A DNA stretch of 9,388 bases, from positions 1 through 9,388 of the forward strand of contig DNPC01000575.1 of the NCBI GenBank assembly GCA_003501565.1. Reading direction: 5' to 3'. Source of the stretch: Planctomycetaceae bacterium (GTDB taxonomy: Bacteria; Planctomycetota; Planctomycetia; Pirellulales; Pirellulaceae). Below, piece after piece: positions 1 through 7,076 of the stretch. The position numbers and the translations under genes were made by a program. Under the pieces are notes generated by a model. The model made no database searches, had not been told where the DNA came from, and saw only the letters and a program-made list of their open reading frames with translations. How positions within the stretch are numbered: the stretch's first letter is position 1; every line of letters starts with the position of its first letter.

Positions 1-3000
1 CTTTGATTTTCGGCCCAGCTCGGTTCAGAAGTACTCGGTCACGGATGTCCTCACCCAGGTCGCCCGTGATCCGCAGCACGCCACCGGATAGCTCAACTAC
101 CTCAGCACCACCAACTTCGTTGATCGCCACTTCGAAGACGTCTTGCGCCGACAATTCACCGTCACTGGCTACGACTGTAATTGTGGCAACACCAACCTGA
201 TCCGCGCCTAACTCTAGGGTTAGCAAGTCGCCGTTGAGTGTTGGCGTGACCAAGGACGCATCGCTACTTGTGACCGTCAATGTAAGATTCGCAGAATCAA
301 CATCGGAAAAAACGCCAGATAAATCGATCGTCTGGTCCGCCGAGTTCTCGTCAACAGTCAGATCAGGTAAAGGATTAGAAACTACCGGTGCATCATTGAC
401 AGCATTTACTGTCACATCGAAGGCATCGCTGGCGGTCCGTTCACCATCACTTGCCACAACGGTGACGATAGCCGTGCCGTTTCGATCGGCTCCAAAACTA
501 AGACTCAACACACTGCCGCTGAACGAGGTGCTGACCAGTGATTCATCGCTACTTTCGACAGATAGGGTCAAGCTCGGAGAATCAATGTCTACAAACACGT
601 CACTCAAGTCGATTGTTTGATCGGCCGAGTCTTCGTCGACTTCGATGTCTCCAATTGGATTTACTAGAATCGGCGAGTCATTCACAGCATTTACGGTGAC
701 ACTAAAAGTGTCACTAACTGTTAGCGACCCGTCGCTGGCCGTGACTGTGACGGTAGCGTCGCCATTCTGATTTTCCGCAAAGCTCAAGCTCAGGCGGTCG
801 CCAACGATTGTGGCTGCGACCAGTGTCGCGTTGCTACTCAGCGCCGTCAGCGTAAGGTTCGCGGAATCCACATCAGTGAACACGCTCGTTAAGTCAATCG
901 TTTGATCCGCGGCATCTTCATCGACGGAAATGTCGGCGATCGGACTGACCACGATAGGCGCGTCGTTTACGGGATTGACTACGACGTTAAAGGTATCGCT
1001 GACAGTGAGGTCTCCATCATCGGCAGTAACTGTTACGGTCGCGGATCCGTTTTGATCTTCGACAAAGCTAAGTGTTAAGATGTTGTCACTTAAGGTCGTA
1101 CTCACCAACGCAGTGTCGCTGTTACTAACGGAGAGCGTTAGATTTGATGAGTCGATATCGCTAAACACTGCAGATAGATCGATCGTAAAATCGTTGGCGT
1201 CTTCATCAACGGTAACATCGGCAATTGGATTTACAACGATGGGTGCGTCATTGACTGCGTTGACAGTCACGGTGAATGAATCACTGACGGATAACTCACC
1301 GTCGTCAGCGGTAACAGTCACCGTAGCTACACCATTTTGATCCGATGCGAAGCTGAGTGTGAGCAGGCCGCCGCCCACTGAGGTTGACACCAGAGAACCA
1401 TCGTTGCTGGTCGCCGAAAACAAGAGGTCGACCGAATCGATATCTTCGAACACGCTACGTAAGTCGAAAGTCTGGTCCGCGGAATCTTCATCGACGGTTA
1501 TGTCGGAAATCGGGTTGGATACGGTTGGTGCATCGTTAACTGGATTGATCGTGACATTGAAAGAATCGCTTGCCGTAAGCTCTCCATCGTCAGCCGTCAC
1601 GGTAACGATCGCCGAACCATGTTGATTCGGGACAAAACTGAGAGTGAGCAGGTCGTCGGTGATCGAAGTGCCCACCAAGGAACCGTCGCTACTGACCGCG
1701 GTCAGTGAAAGGCTGGCAGAATCGATGTCCCCGAACACGTCGCTTAAGTCGATAATTTGATCAGCAGCGTCTTCGTCAACTGTCATATCCGAAATCGGAT
1801 TCGCGACACGTGGAGCATCGTTAACGGGCGTTACGGTGACCTCAAACACGTCAGCCGCTTGAAGACCTGGCTCGCCAGCTGTCAATGTAATCGATGTCGG
1901 CCCATTTTTGTTTGGTTGAAAAGTGAGCACGATATCTGTGCCGTCCAAGGTTGCACTGATTAGACTCTCGTCCTGGCTTTGAACGGAGAAGGGAGCTGTG
2001 TTCGTATTGAACACATCGATAATGCTGATTCGCAGTTCGTTTGCATCCTCTTCGACTATCACATCCGCTAGTGGATTGATGACTAGAGGGGCATCATCGT
2101 TGACGATGGTTGCCGTATGCGAAGTTTGCGTAACAAGTGTCGCTCTAACCGGATTGCTGAGCTCAACATGTAGCGTTTCATTGGCCTCAACGACTGCATC
2201 ATCAACGATTGGGATGACAATGGTCTGGCTCAATTGATCAGGAGCGAAAACCAGCGTCCCCCCGGCCAATGTGAAGTCCTCGCCCTGCGCGGCAGTTCCT
2301 CCGGCTACCGCAAAATCAACGGATACTTGCACACCAGATGGTCGTGACAGATTGACTTCAATGCGAATCTCACCGGCCGCTTCTTGCGTATCCGACTCAC
2401 TGATAACGACGTCAATTTCCGGTTGAGGATCCCCGTTATCCAAAATAGTTAACGCGCCACCCGGATCGCTGCTGGCAGCATTGAGAGCACCGGAGAGAGT
2501 TAAGGAAAGAGTCTCTGGATCTTCATCGCGAAGATCACCGACGATCGGAACCATCACTGTCTTACTGGTTTCATTCGCCGCAAACTCGAGTTGGCCGTTG
2601 GAATCCAGGAAATCTTCAATTGGATTGGCTGATCCAGCATGTGTCGAGAAACTGACGCGAACAGGGTTGCTGGTTTCCTGCAATGTGACCGTCACAATGG
2701 CCTCGACAGTACCTGTGTCCGATTCCGTGACGGTTAGATCCTCCACAGTCAGCTCAGGAGGCGTCCGTACCAGTAGTCTTACTTGGTCAGCGAGTGTTGC
2801 TTTCTCAAGCAATGTCCCATTGCCGAGATCTGTACCGTTTACGAAGGAGAAATCGCCGTCTACTTGAGCATGAGTGATGACTTGAAACGTTGTACCCAAT
2901 GCTGGAGCGAAGCCAACGGCCGGAATGAGATTGAGATCTCCAGCGACTTGAAACGCATGCTCGATCTCAAGCTCATCAAAGCCTGTTCCCGTCACACCGT

Positions 3001-6000
3001 CCAGTTCAAGCTCTATCTTGGCGGTTTCCGTCTGGTTCAAATTTGCGTCAATTAGCAGCTTGCCGATTCCGTTGCCTGGAGCAATCGTTCCTTGGTTTTC
3101 CAAATCATTCGTTTGAATTTCTCCAACTCCCGTCAGAACTCCCGTTGTAGCGTTTACGAAGTTGCCAGTGATGGACGTCTCTACCGACGATCTGCCAATC
3201 ACGCCGCTTGTAAACGTCAGTTGAATGGTGCCCGAGTTTACAAAGTCATCTTCGACCAAGAGCCTTGCACTGCTGCTTCCACCGGTGCCACTCGTTTCAA
3301 CGATGACAGTTTGGCCTTCACTAAGGTCACCAAACAATTGGGTTGTTACTGTGTTGAACGATTCGTCAATGACCTTAAAGACGGCGGCATCCTGATTGCC
3401 CTCGGCAATATCCAACGTTGCGGATTTCAGTCGTGGAACCCCTACAATCTCACCGCCATCGAATTCGAAACGCGAGCTTAGCATGCTGAGTTGGCCATCG
3501 ATTTGAAGAGTGCCCGCTGATTGTCGAAACGCTGGGTCGGCTGTGAATTGTCTCAGCACCTCGACATTCGTTCCTGCCTCGATCTCGAAAACCGCTTGAT
3601 TTTCAATCGTTTGAGTTCCACGCAGTGTGAAGTCTCGCCCGATCGTGAATTCACCTTGATTGACAAAGTTGCCAACATTCAACAGTTGAAAGAGCCCCAA
3701 GCCAGCGTTTACATCTACCACTCCGCCTGGCGCGTTCGTGATGACAGACGAAAAACTTGGCGAACGGGTCAGGAACTCGACTGAGTTCAGTGCTCCACCT
3801 CGGGAGTTAAAAGAGATTGCTCCTTGGTTAACAAAGCCTTCTTCCACGATCAAGCGCCCCGATCGACCAGGTTTTGCAAACACATCGATGCGCTGATCAG
3901 GACTCTGCAGATTTCCGAAGAGTTCTACTCCGTTCTCGGTTTGAATGGTAAATGGATTCGTATTGCCATCCGAAATCGTGATGTCGCCGCCGTCGACCAG
4001 AATGCTACTGCCATCGACGATGGTTCCGCCGAGAAAATTGAAGTCGGTACTGCTGAATGTCAACGTTCCCTGAATGTCCAGCTCCCCTGATTCCTGAACG
4101 AGTCTCGGGTTGGAGCTAAAGGCCTGAACGGTCAGGTCAGCATCCTCTCCTACGGTCAGGTCGCCGCGGTTGACGATCGTTTGATTGCCGCGAATCGTGC
4201 TTGTACGATTGAGGGTGAATGTCCCCTCATTGATCAAATTGCCGACGTTCAAAAGCTGGAAGAGCCCGACGCCGCCGTTGACTTCGATAACACCACCTAC
4301 AGCATTGGTGATTTCGGATGTGTTGCTGGGTGAGGCTGTCTGCAAATCGACTGTGTTCAGGGCCCCATCTCGAGAATTGAATGAGATGGTTCCCTCGTTG
4401 ACGAAACCTTCCTCAACAATCAGCCGTCCGGACCTGCCAGGCCGCGCAAACACGTCGATGCGCTGACCGGAGTCTTGCAGATCTCCAAAGAACTCAACGC
4501 CGTTTTCTACGGTAAACGTGAACGGATTCGCATTGCCGTCGGCCAACGTGATGTCACCGCCATCAACCAAGATATTGCTACCGTCAGAAATTGTCCCTCC
4601 GATAAAATCAAAATCCGTGCTGATAAATGTTAGGGATCCTTGAACATCTAGTTCACCGGACTCCTGGATAAGACTGGGGGAGGAGACGAACGCTTGAATC
4701 GTCAAATCGCCGTTCGAGCCAACGGTCAGATCGCCGCGGTTTGTGATTTTCTGATTGCCGTGGATCGCGGTCGTGCGTTCCAGCGCGAAGCTACCTTCGT
4801 TGACCAAGTTGCCTTGGCTAAGTGTAAACGTCCCACCGGGAAGAACAGTAATGGTGCCCGATGCAGCGTTTAGAATCGTTGCTCCGGGATCGGTTGTTTG
4901 AGTCCTCAGATCTGTGCTTCGAGTCGAGCCGTCGAGAGCCTCAAAACTGAGAGTTCCCTCGTTAACAAAGTCGTTGGGCACGGTTAGTCTGCCGTCAACG
5001 TTGGTCGCTTGTATGCGAATTGTATGTCCTAACGGCAAGTTGCTTTCCAAGTCATTGTTTCTTCGCCCCAGTAGAGTAGACTCGCCGACTAAGTTTGTAC
5101 CGTAAGTGAGATCGCTGTCTTCGACAATAACTTGACTACCCGCGACATCATTCGAGCTGATTGCACCTCCGACAAGCTGCGCGTCAATTCGCTGAAGTAG
5201 GACCTCGCCCTCCACATTCAGTTGCCCGCCTTGCTGAGTGAATTGGACTCCGTTGACGTTCCCACCAATCTTCAGTTGCGCATGACTCTCAACGTCGATG
5301 GATCCGTTGTTGATTAGCGCGGCGTTGGTCAGGTCAAAGGTAAGGTCGGCATCTACTTTGAGTGTTCCGACATTCTCAAGGTTCGATAGAATCCGCGCCT
5401 TCCCTCCCGCCGAGGCATCGACAATGATCTCAGCTCCGGCTGCATTCATCACCGCTGCGCCTGCATCGCTCTGCAGCGTGGTCAAAGTGTTTGTCGAGCT
5501 ACCTAAACGGAGCAAGCCCTCGTTCGTGAATCCGCCGGTTATCAACGACGCAGTCGCCAGGCCACCCTCAACACCAATGTCGAGCGTTCCCTGTTGGATA
5601 AAGCTACCGGTGGTTATACGTGTGCTATTCCCCTCAACAACGATTTGATCTTTATTGGTGAGAGATCCTATCCCAGTGACTTTTGCACCACCTGCTAAAC
5701 GCAACGTTCCCGCATCAATGGTAGAGCTGTCGTTGATCGTAAGTTGGCGATTACCGAGTACGAACAGCGTCGCATCTTCGTAGGCCAAATTGAGCGAGTT
5801 GACAGTGGCTCCGCTGGTGAGCTGTACCTCGAAAGGTGTATTGTCAACATTCCCGATCGTCACATCATCAGAGATGCCAGGTACTTGATCGTTGGACCAG
5901 TTGTCTGCATCTCCGAAACTGGTGCCATCGCCGCCTCCATCCCATGCGACTGCAGCGAGCAAATTACGTGACTCCAAGAGCTCCGCGCGAAACCTCCTGC

Positions 6001-6073
6001 GGCTATCGCGACGCCGCTGAGTGTTTTTCTTTGGTTCTTTAGGGTTGCGGCTGAACGATGGGAGTTTGAACAC
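1..6073 (-). CDS. Giant LEPR-XLL modular surface/secreted protein (C-terminus beyond window)
   Basis: The frame is open without a stop from a GTG at 6073-6071 to the left edge, giving at least 2024 residues; the 3' end lies outside. The GTG was chosen because AGGGG lies 7 nt upstream, no ATG, GTG or TTG exists between it and the in-frame stop at 6140-6142, and the N-terminal motif must be included. Order of parts: basic N-terminus with LLESRNLLA (residues 32-40), a W44-DGGGDG segment typical of planctomycete surface proteins, beta-solenoid-like modules (about 254-1010), an autotransporter-like closing module (about 1000-1100, GTIAPGNGIGKLLID), two Calx-beta domains (1104-1213 and 1218-1325), seven cadherin-like repeats (1326-1987) and the start of another domain. 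Composition is rich in Asp, Asn, Ser, Thr, Val and Gly and very poor in Cys, as expected outside the cell. The role is unknown; adhesion or cell-surface structure is inferred from domain type, and no catalytic motif is visible. It is transcribed divergently from the sigma gene. Confidence 0.93.
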   Translation of the reverse strand, partial: MFKLPSFSRNPKEPKKNTQRRRDSRRRFRAELLESRNLLAAVAWDGGGDGTSFGDADNWSNDQVPGISDDVTIGNVDNTPFEVQLTSGATVNSLNLAYEDATLFVLGNRQLTINDSSTIDAGTLRLAGGAKVTGIGSLTNKDQIVVEGNSTRITTGSFIQQGTLDIGVEGGLATASLITGGFTNEGLLRLGSSTNTLTTLQSDAGAAVMNAAGAEIIVDASAGGKARILSNLENVGTLKVDADLTFDLTNAALINNGSIDVESHAQLKIGGNVNGVQFTQQGGQLNVEGEVLLQRIDAQLVGGAISSNDVAGSQVIVEDSDLTYGTNLVGESTLLGRRNNDLESNLPLGHTIRIQATNVDGRLTVPNDFVNEGTLSFEALDGSTRSTDLRTQTTDPGATILNAASGTITVLPGGTFTLSQGNLVNEGSFALERTTAIHGNQKITNRGDLTVGSNGDLTIQAFVSSPSLIQESGELDVQGSLTFISTDFDFIGGTISDGSNILVDGGDITLADGNANPFTFTVENGVEFFGDLQDSGQRIDVFARPGRSGRLIVEEGFVNEGTISFNSRDGALNTVDLQTASPSNTSEITNAVGGVIEVNGGVGLFQLLNVGNLINEGTFTLNRTSTIRGNQTIVNRGDLTVGEDADLTVQAFSSNPRLVQESGELDIQGTLTFSSTDFNFLGGTIVDGSSILVDGGDITISDGNTNPFTIQTENGVELFGNLQSPDQRIDVFAKPGRSGRLIVEEGFVNQGAISFNSRGGALNSVEFLTRSPSFSSVITNAPGGVVDVNAGLGLFQLLNVGNFVNQGEFTIGRDFTLRGTQTIENQAVFEIEAGTNVEVLRQFTADPAFRQSAGTLQIDGQLSMLSSRFEFDGGEIVGVPRLKSATLDIAEGNQDAAVFKVIDESFNTVTTQLFGDLSEGQTVIVETSGTGGSSSARLLVEDDFVNSGTIQLTFTSGVIGRSSVETSITGNFVNATTGVLTGVGEIQTNDLENQGTIAPGNGIGKLLIDANLNQTETAKIELELDGVTGTGFDELEIEHAFQVAGDLNLIPAVGFAPALGTTFQVITHAQVDGDFSFVNGTDLGNGTLLEKATLADQVRLLVRTPPELTVEDLTVTESDTGTVEAIVTVTLQETSNPVRVSFSTHAGSANPIEDFLDSNGQLEFAANETSKTVMVPIVGDLRDEDPETLSLTLSGALNAASSDPGGALTILDNGDPQPEIDVVISESDTQEAAGEIRIEVNLSRPSGVQVSVDFAVAGGTAAQGEDFTLAGGTLVFAPDQLSQTIVIPIVDDAVVEANETLHVELSNPVRATLVTQTSHTATIVNDDAPLVINPLADVIVEEDANELRISIIDVFNTNTAPFSVQSQDESLISATLDGTDIVLTFQPNKNGPTSITLTAGEPGLQAADVFEVTVTPVNDAPRVANPISDMTVDEDAADQIIDLSDVFGDIDSASLSLTAVSSDGSLVGTSITDDLLTLSFVPNQHGSAIVTVTADDGELTASDSFNVTINPVNDAPTVSNPISDITVDEDSADQTFDLRSVFEDIDSVDLLFSATSNDGSLVSTSVGGGLLTLSFASDQNGVATVTVTADDGELSVSDSFTVTVNAVNDAPIVVNPIADVTVDEDANDFTIDLSAVFSDIDSSNLTLSVSNSDTALVSTTLSDNILTLSFVEDQNGSATVTVTADDGDLTVSDTFNVVVNPVNDAPIVVSPIADISVDEDAADQTIDLTSVFTDVDSANLTLTALSSNATLVAATIVGDRLSLSFAENQNGDATVTVTASDGSLTVSDTFSVTVNAVNDSPILVNPIGDIEVDEDSADQTIDLSDVFVDIDSPSLTLSVESSDESLVSTSFSGSVLSLSFGADRNGTAIVTVVASDGERTASDAFDVTVNAVNDAPVVSNPLPDLTVDENSADQTIDLSGVFSDVDSANLTLTVTSSDASLVTPTLNGDLLTLELGADQVGVATITVVASDGELSAQDVFEVAINEVGGAEVVELSGGVLRITGDLGEDIRDRVLLNRAGPKIK
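113..2098 (-). repeat. Seven tandem cadherin-like repeats (one 92-residue, six exact 95-residue units; tandem-95 type)
   Basis: Using the Asn of the NDAP signature as unit start, units begin at 2098, 1822, 1537, 1252, 967, 682 and 397, and the next boundary falls at 112. The first unit is 276 bp (92 residues); the other six are exactly 285 bp (95 residues) with no indel. The consensus is NDAP.V.NPI.D.TVDED.ADQTIDLS.VF.DIDS..LTL...S.D.SLV.......LTLSF..DQNG.ATVTVTADDGELT.SDSF.VTVN.V. The first unit is divergent (DVFNTNTAPF, GEPGLQAAD). Length and signature match the tandem-95 cadherin-like repeat family, calcium-stabilised Ig-like folds used as stalks in large adhesins. Protein sequence is far better conserved than codon choice, so the copies are not freshly amplified. 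At the last boundary NDAP is replaced by NEVGGA and a new domain starts (GGVLRITGDLGED). Confidence 0.92.
2099..2422 (-). other. Calx-beta domain 2 of the giant protein
   Basis: Residues 1218-1325. This is a textbook copy: ISESDTQEAAGEIRIEVNLS, then VDFAVAGGTA, GEDFTLAGGTLVFAPDQ, TIVIPIVDDAVVEANET, LHVELSNP and ATIVNDD. The acidic residues expected to coordinate calcium (E in SES, D of GEDF, the DD and the E-x3-E) are all present. It leads without a linker into the first cadherin-like repeat. Confidence 0.88.
2436..2764 (-). other. Calx-beta domain 1 of the giant protein
   Basis: Residues 1104-1213. The Calx-beta pattern is clear: a VTESDTGTVEAIVTVTL strand pair, VSFST, then IEDF, GQLEFAANE, the KTVMVPIVGD strand, the acidic DEDPETLSLTLSG and the terminal LTILDNGDP. 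Calx-beta folds are Ig-like and commonly bind calcium through acidic loops. Here the usual 'DD' after the VPI strand is GD. Extracellular adhesion is the usual context in bacteria. Confidence 0.8.
3038..5314 (-). repeat. Four ~190-residue beta-solenoid-like modules in the giant protein
   Basis: Modules start near 5314, 4747, 4177 and 3607 on the minus strand, with an equivalent Ile codon at the first position of each (I-N-N, I-T-N, I-V-N, I-E-N). Modules 2, 3 and 4 are spaced exactly 570 bp (190 residues). Modules 2 and 3 are very close: both contain PGRSGRLIVEEGFVN, ILVDGGDIT, QESGELD and GLFQLLNVGN, and by eye about two thirds or more of positions match. Modules 1 and 4 are diverged but keep the order QxxGxLxxxG / GGxI / FVNxGT. 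The short 'N.G...' beta strands suggest a right-handed beta-helix of the autotransporter-passenger kind. Module 4 grades into a closing segment (about 3080-2770) with the GTIAPGNG and 'FDELEIE...GDLNLIPAVGFAPALGTTFQVI' style seen at the end of such passengers. Confidence 0.8.
5954..5980 (-). other. LEPR-XLL-type N-terminal motif of the giant protein
   Basis: Residues 32-40 read LLESRNLLA, preceded by a strongly basic stretch (RRRDSRRRFRAE, 20-31). This matches the planctomycete LEPR-XLL or 'LE.R.LLA' N-terminal motif found on very large secreted proteins. Ser stands where Pro is common. There is no classical hydrophobic signal peptide in residues 1-45, which is usual for this group. A link to export or anchoring is inferred from the family, not shown here. 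The next residues (AAVAWDGGGDG, then NW at about 58-59) open the extracellular part. Confidence 0.8.
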
Positions 6074-6080
6074 GATTGGT

Positions 6081-6085
6081 CCCCT
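6081..6085 (-). promoter_or_regulatory. Ribosome binding site of the giant protein gene
   Basis: The minus strand reads AGGGGACCAATC then GTG. The purine core AGGGG is 7 nt from the start codon, a normal Shine-Dalgarno distance. It supports the GTG at 6073 as the start. It lies inside one arm of an inverted repeat. Confidence 0.55.
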
Positions 6086-6114
6086 GCTTGTGCGAAATAT
6101 TGCGGTTACAGGGG
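6081..6114 (-). promoter_or_regulatory. Inverted repeat covering the giant gene's ribosome binding site
   Basis: CCCCTG (6081-6086) and CAGGGG (6109-6114) are perfect inverted arms 22 bp apart, and the spacer contains the near-palindrome GCGAAATATTGC. In the minus-strand transcript the arm nearest the gene is CAGGGG, which includes the Shine-Dalgarno core, so a hairpin would hide it. It could equally be a DNA operator or chance; six paired bases with a 22-nt loop is a weak hairpin. Confidence 0.35.
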
Positions 6115-6135
6115 CTTCTTCTGACTTGGCTCGAT

Positions 6136-6245
6136 GGATCTAACACCCACTTGAGGGATTCTCGCCAGTTTTTTTGTTAAGCTGAAAAGTCCGTCCCGCC
6201 CGCTTTCTTTAAATCCATCAATATTCTGAGAGCTGTGTTAGATCC
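6136..6245 (+). repeat. 11-bp inverted repeat spanning the sigma gene leader and start codon
   Basis: GGATCTAACAC (6136-6146) and GTGTTAGATCC (6235-6245) are perfect reverse complements, 88 bp apart. The right arm begins exactly with the GTG start of the sigma gene. If transcription starts upstream of 6136, the arms could pair in the mRNA and bury the start codon. The rest of the 161-bp divergent intergenic region shows a T-run (6169-6175) but no convincing -35/-10 pair that I would call. Confidence 0.5.
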
Positions 6246-6897
6246 CAACGATCCAGAGAGAACTGATCTTCGTGAGCCGAGCGCGGACGATGGAACTCCG
6301 ACCAAGGAACGTTCTGGGACGAGTCTCTCGCTCCTGGCGCGGCTAAAGGGAGATAAGGGCTCCGGGCCCGGCTGGGATGAGTTCGTTCAGCGGTACCAAC
6401 CGAGGATCTTAAGTTGGTGCCGACGATGGGGCCTCCAGGAAAGCGACGCTCTGGATGTTAGCCAAAATGTGATGCTCCAGCTCGCTAAACAGATGCATAC
6501 GTTTGAGTACAAACCTGGGGGCAGATTTCGAGCTTGGCTCAAAACGATCGCGCGCCGCGCATGGTATGACTATACACTTCGTCGAAAAAAAGCCGAGTTC
6601 CAAGCGCCAGAATCGGACATGTGGCGGAAGCTGGACAACGCCGATGCCGAACAGGACTTGCTGACCGCCCTCGAAGAGGAGTGCAACCGAGAATTACTCC
6701 AAGTTGCGATGGGTGTCGTCCAGACCCGCGTGAAAGACAAGACGTGGCAGGCATTTAAAATGACCGAATTGGATGGCCAGTCCGCGGACGAAGTGGCACA
6801 GCAATTGGAGATCGCTAGAGCCCATGTTTATGTAGCAAAAGGGCGGATCCAAAAGATGATTGTCAGCGAGGTGCAGCGGCTGGACCAGATGGAATAG
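6235..6897 (+). CDS. ECF-type RNA polymerase sigma factor (planctomycete kinase-linked group)
   Basis: This is a 220-residue sigma-70 family protein that directs RNA polymerase to a set of promoters. Residues 1-28 form a charged, probably disordered extension. Conserved sequence starts at TSLSLLARLKG (29-39). Region 2 spans about 46-118: GWDEFVQRYQPRIL, WCRRWGLQESDALDVSQNV (core binding), then FRAWLKTIARRAWYDYTLRR (-10 recognition). Region 4 spans about 150-212 with a helix-turn-helix in DGQSADEVAQQLEIARAHVYVAKGRIQK. There is no region 1.1 or 3, so it is of ECF type. The GTG at 6235 is the only ATG/GTG/TTG start between the in-frame stop at 6178-6180 and the conserved part. Its only purine tract, GAGAG (6228-6232), is 2 nt away, too close for a good Shine-Dalgarno. 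A kinase gene follows after 179 bp; planctomycetes are known to have ECF groups linked to Ser/Thr kinases. No anti-sigma gene is seen apart from the kinase's zinc-finger segment. Confidence 0.92.
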   Translation: MLDPNDPERTDLREPSADDGTPTKERSGTSLSLLARLKGDKGSGPGWDEFVQRYQPRILSWCRRWGLQESDALDVSQNVMLQLAKQMHTFEYKPGGRFRAWLKTIARRAWYDYTLRRKKAEFQAPESDMWRKLDNADAEQDLLTALEEECNRELLQVAMGVVQTRVKDKTWQAFKMTELDGQSADEVAQQLEIARAHVYVAKGRIQKMIVSEVQRLDQME

Positions 6898-7076
6898 CCC
6901 TTCACAGCGCGACCATTTTGTGGATCCGGCCGTCAAGTGGGAAACATTAGTGCTTCTGCAAGTGAATCACTCTTGGAGTCTACTTTAACGCAAGTGTAGT
7001 CACTGTGGAGCGAGCCTTGCTCGTAGGTTCTAGTTGGAAGCCGCGATCGTTCAATAAGCCAAGTGGAAAAAGTACG
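6898..7076 (+). promoter_or_regulatory. Sigma-kinase gap with repeated CAAGTG motifs and two palindromes
   Basis: No gene is supported here. CAAGTG occurs four times on the plus strand (6934, 6959, 6991, 7060). Two copies belong to imperfect palindromes with the same outline: GCAAGTGAATCACT (6958-6971) and GCAAGTGTAGTCACT (6990-7004), about three helical turns apart. A fifth copy lies inverted in the region upstream of the sigma gene (CACTTG, 6148-6153). The first and fifth extend to a shared TCAAGTGGG. The layout suggests a regulator-binding region controlling the kinase gene separately from the sigma gene, but no factor can be named. The short CGAGC-CTT-GCTCG stem (7011-7023) has no T-run and is not called a terminator. 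Confidence 0.35.

Noticed and set aside
234..620. Plus-strand open frame rich in Ser and Thr, and similar frames at 1080-1340, 1359-1625, 2481-2867 and 3092-3481
   Set aside because: They lie antisense to the continuous giant frame, recur because the minus-strand repeats recur, have no ribosome binding sites and resemble no family.
113..1822. Regular 285-bp periodicity considered as a CRISPR or non-coding satellite array
   Set aside because: The period is a whole number of codons in one open frame, with conserved protein and drifted codons, so it is a protein repeat.
6169..6213. T-run plus TTGTTA and TTTAAA as a standard promoter for the sigma gene
   Set aside because: The two hexamers are 28 bp apart, too far for a standard -35/-10 pair, and AT-rich matches of this kind are common by chance.
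7011..7023. CGAGC-CTT-GCTCG stem considered as a terminator after the sigma gene
   Set aside because: The stem is only 5 bp with a 3-nt loop and has no T-run after it.
7005..7076. In-frame GTG at 7005 as an alternative kinase start
   Set aside because: The added residues show no family resemblance, and the ATG at 7077 places the zinc finger at the usual N-terminal position with a GGA at suitable distance.
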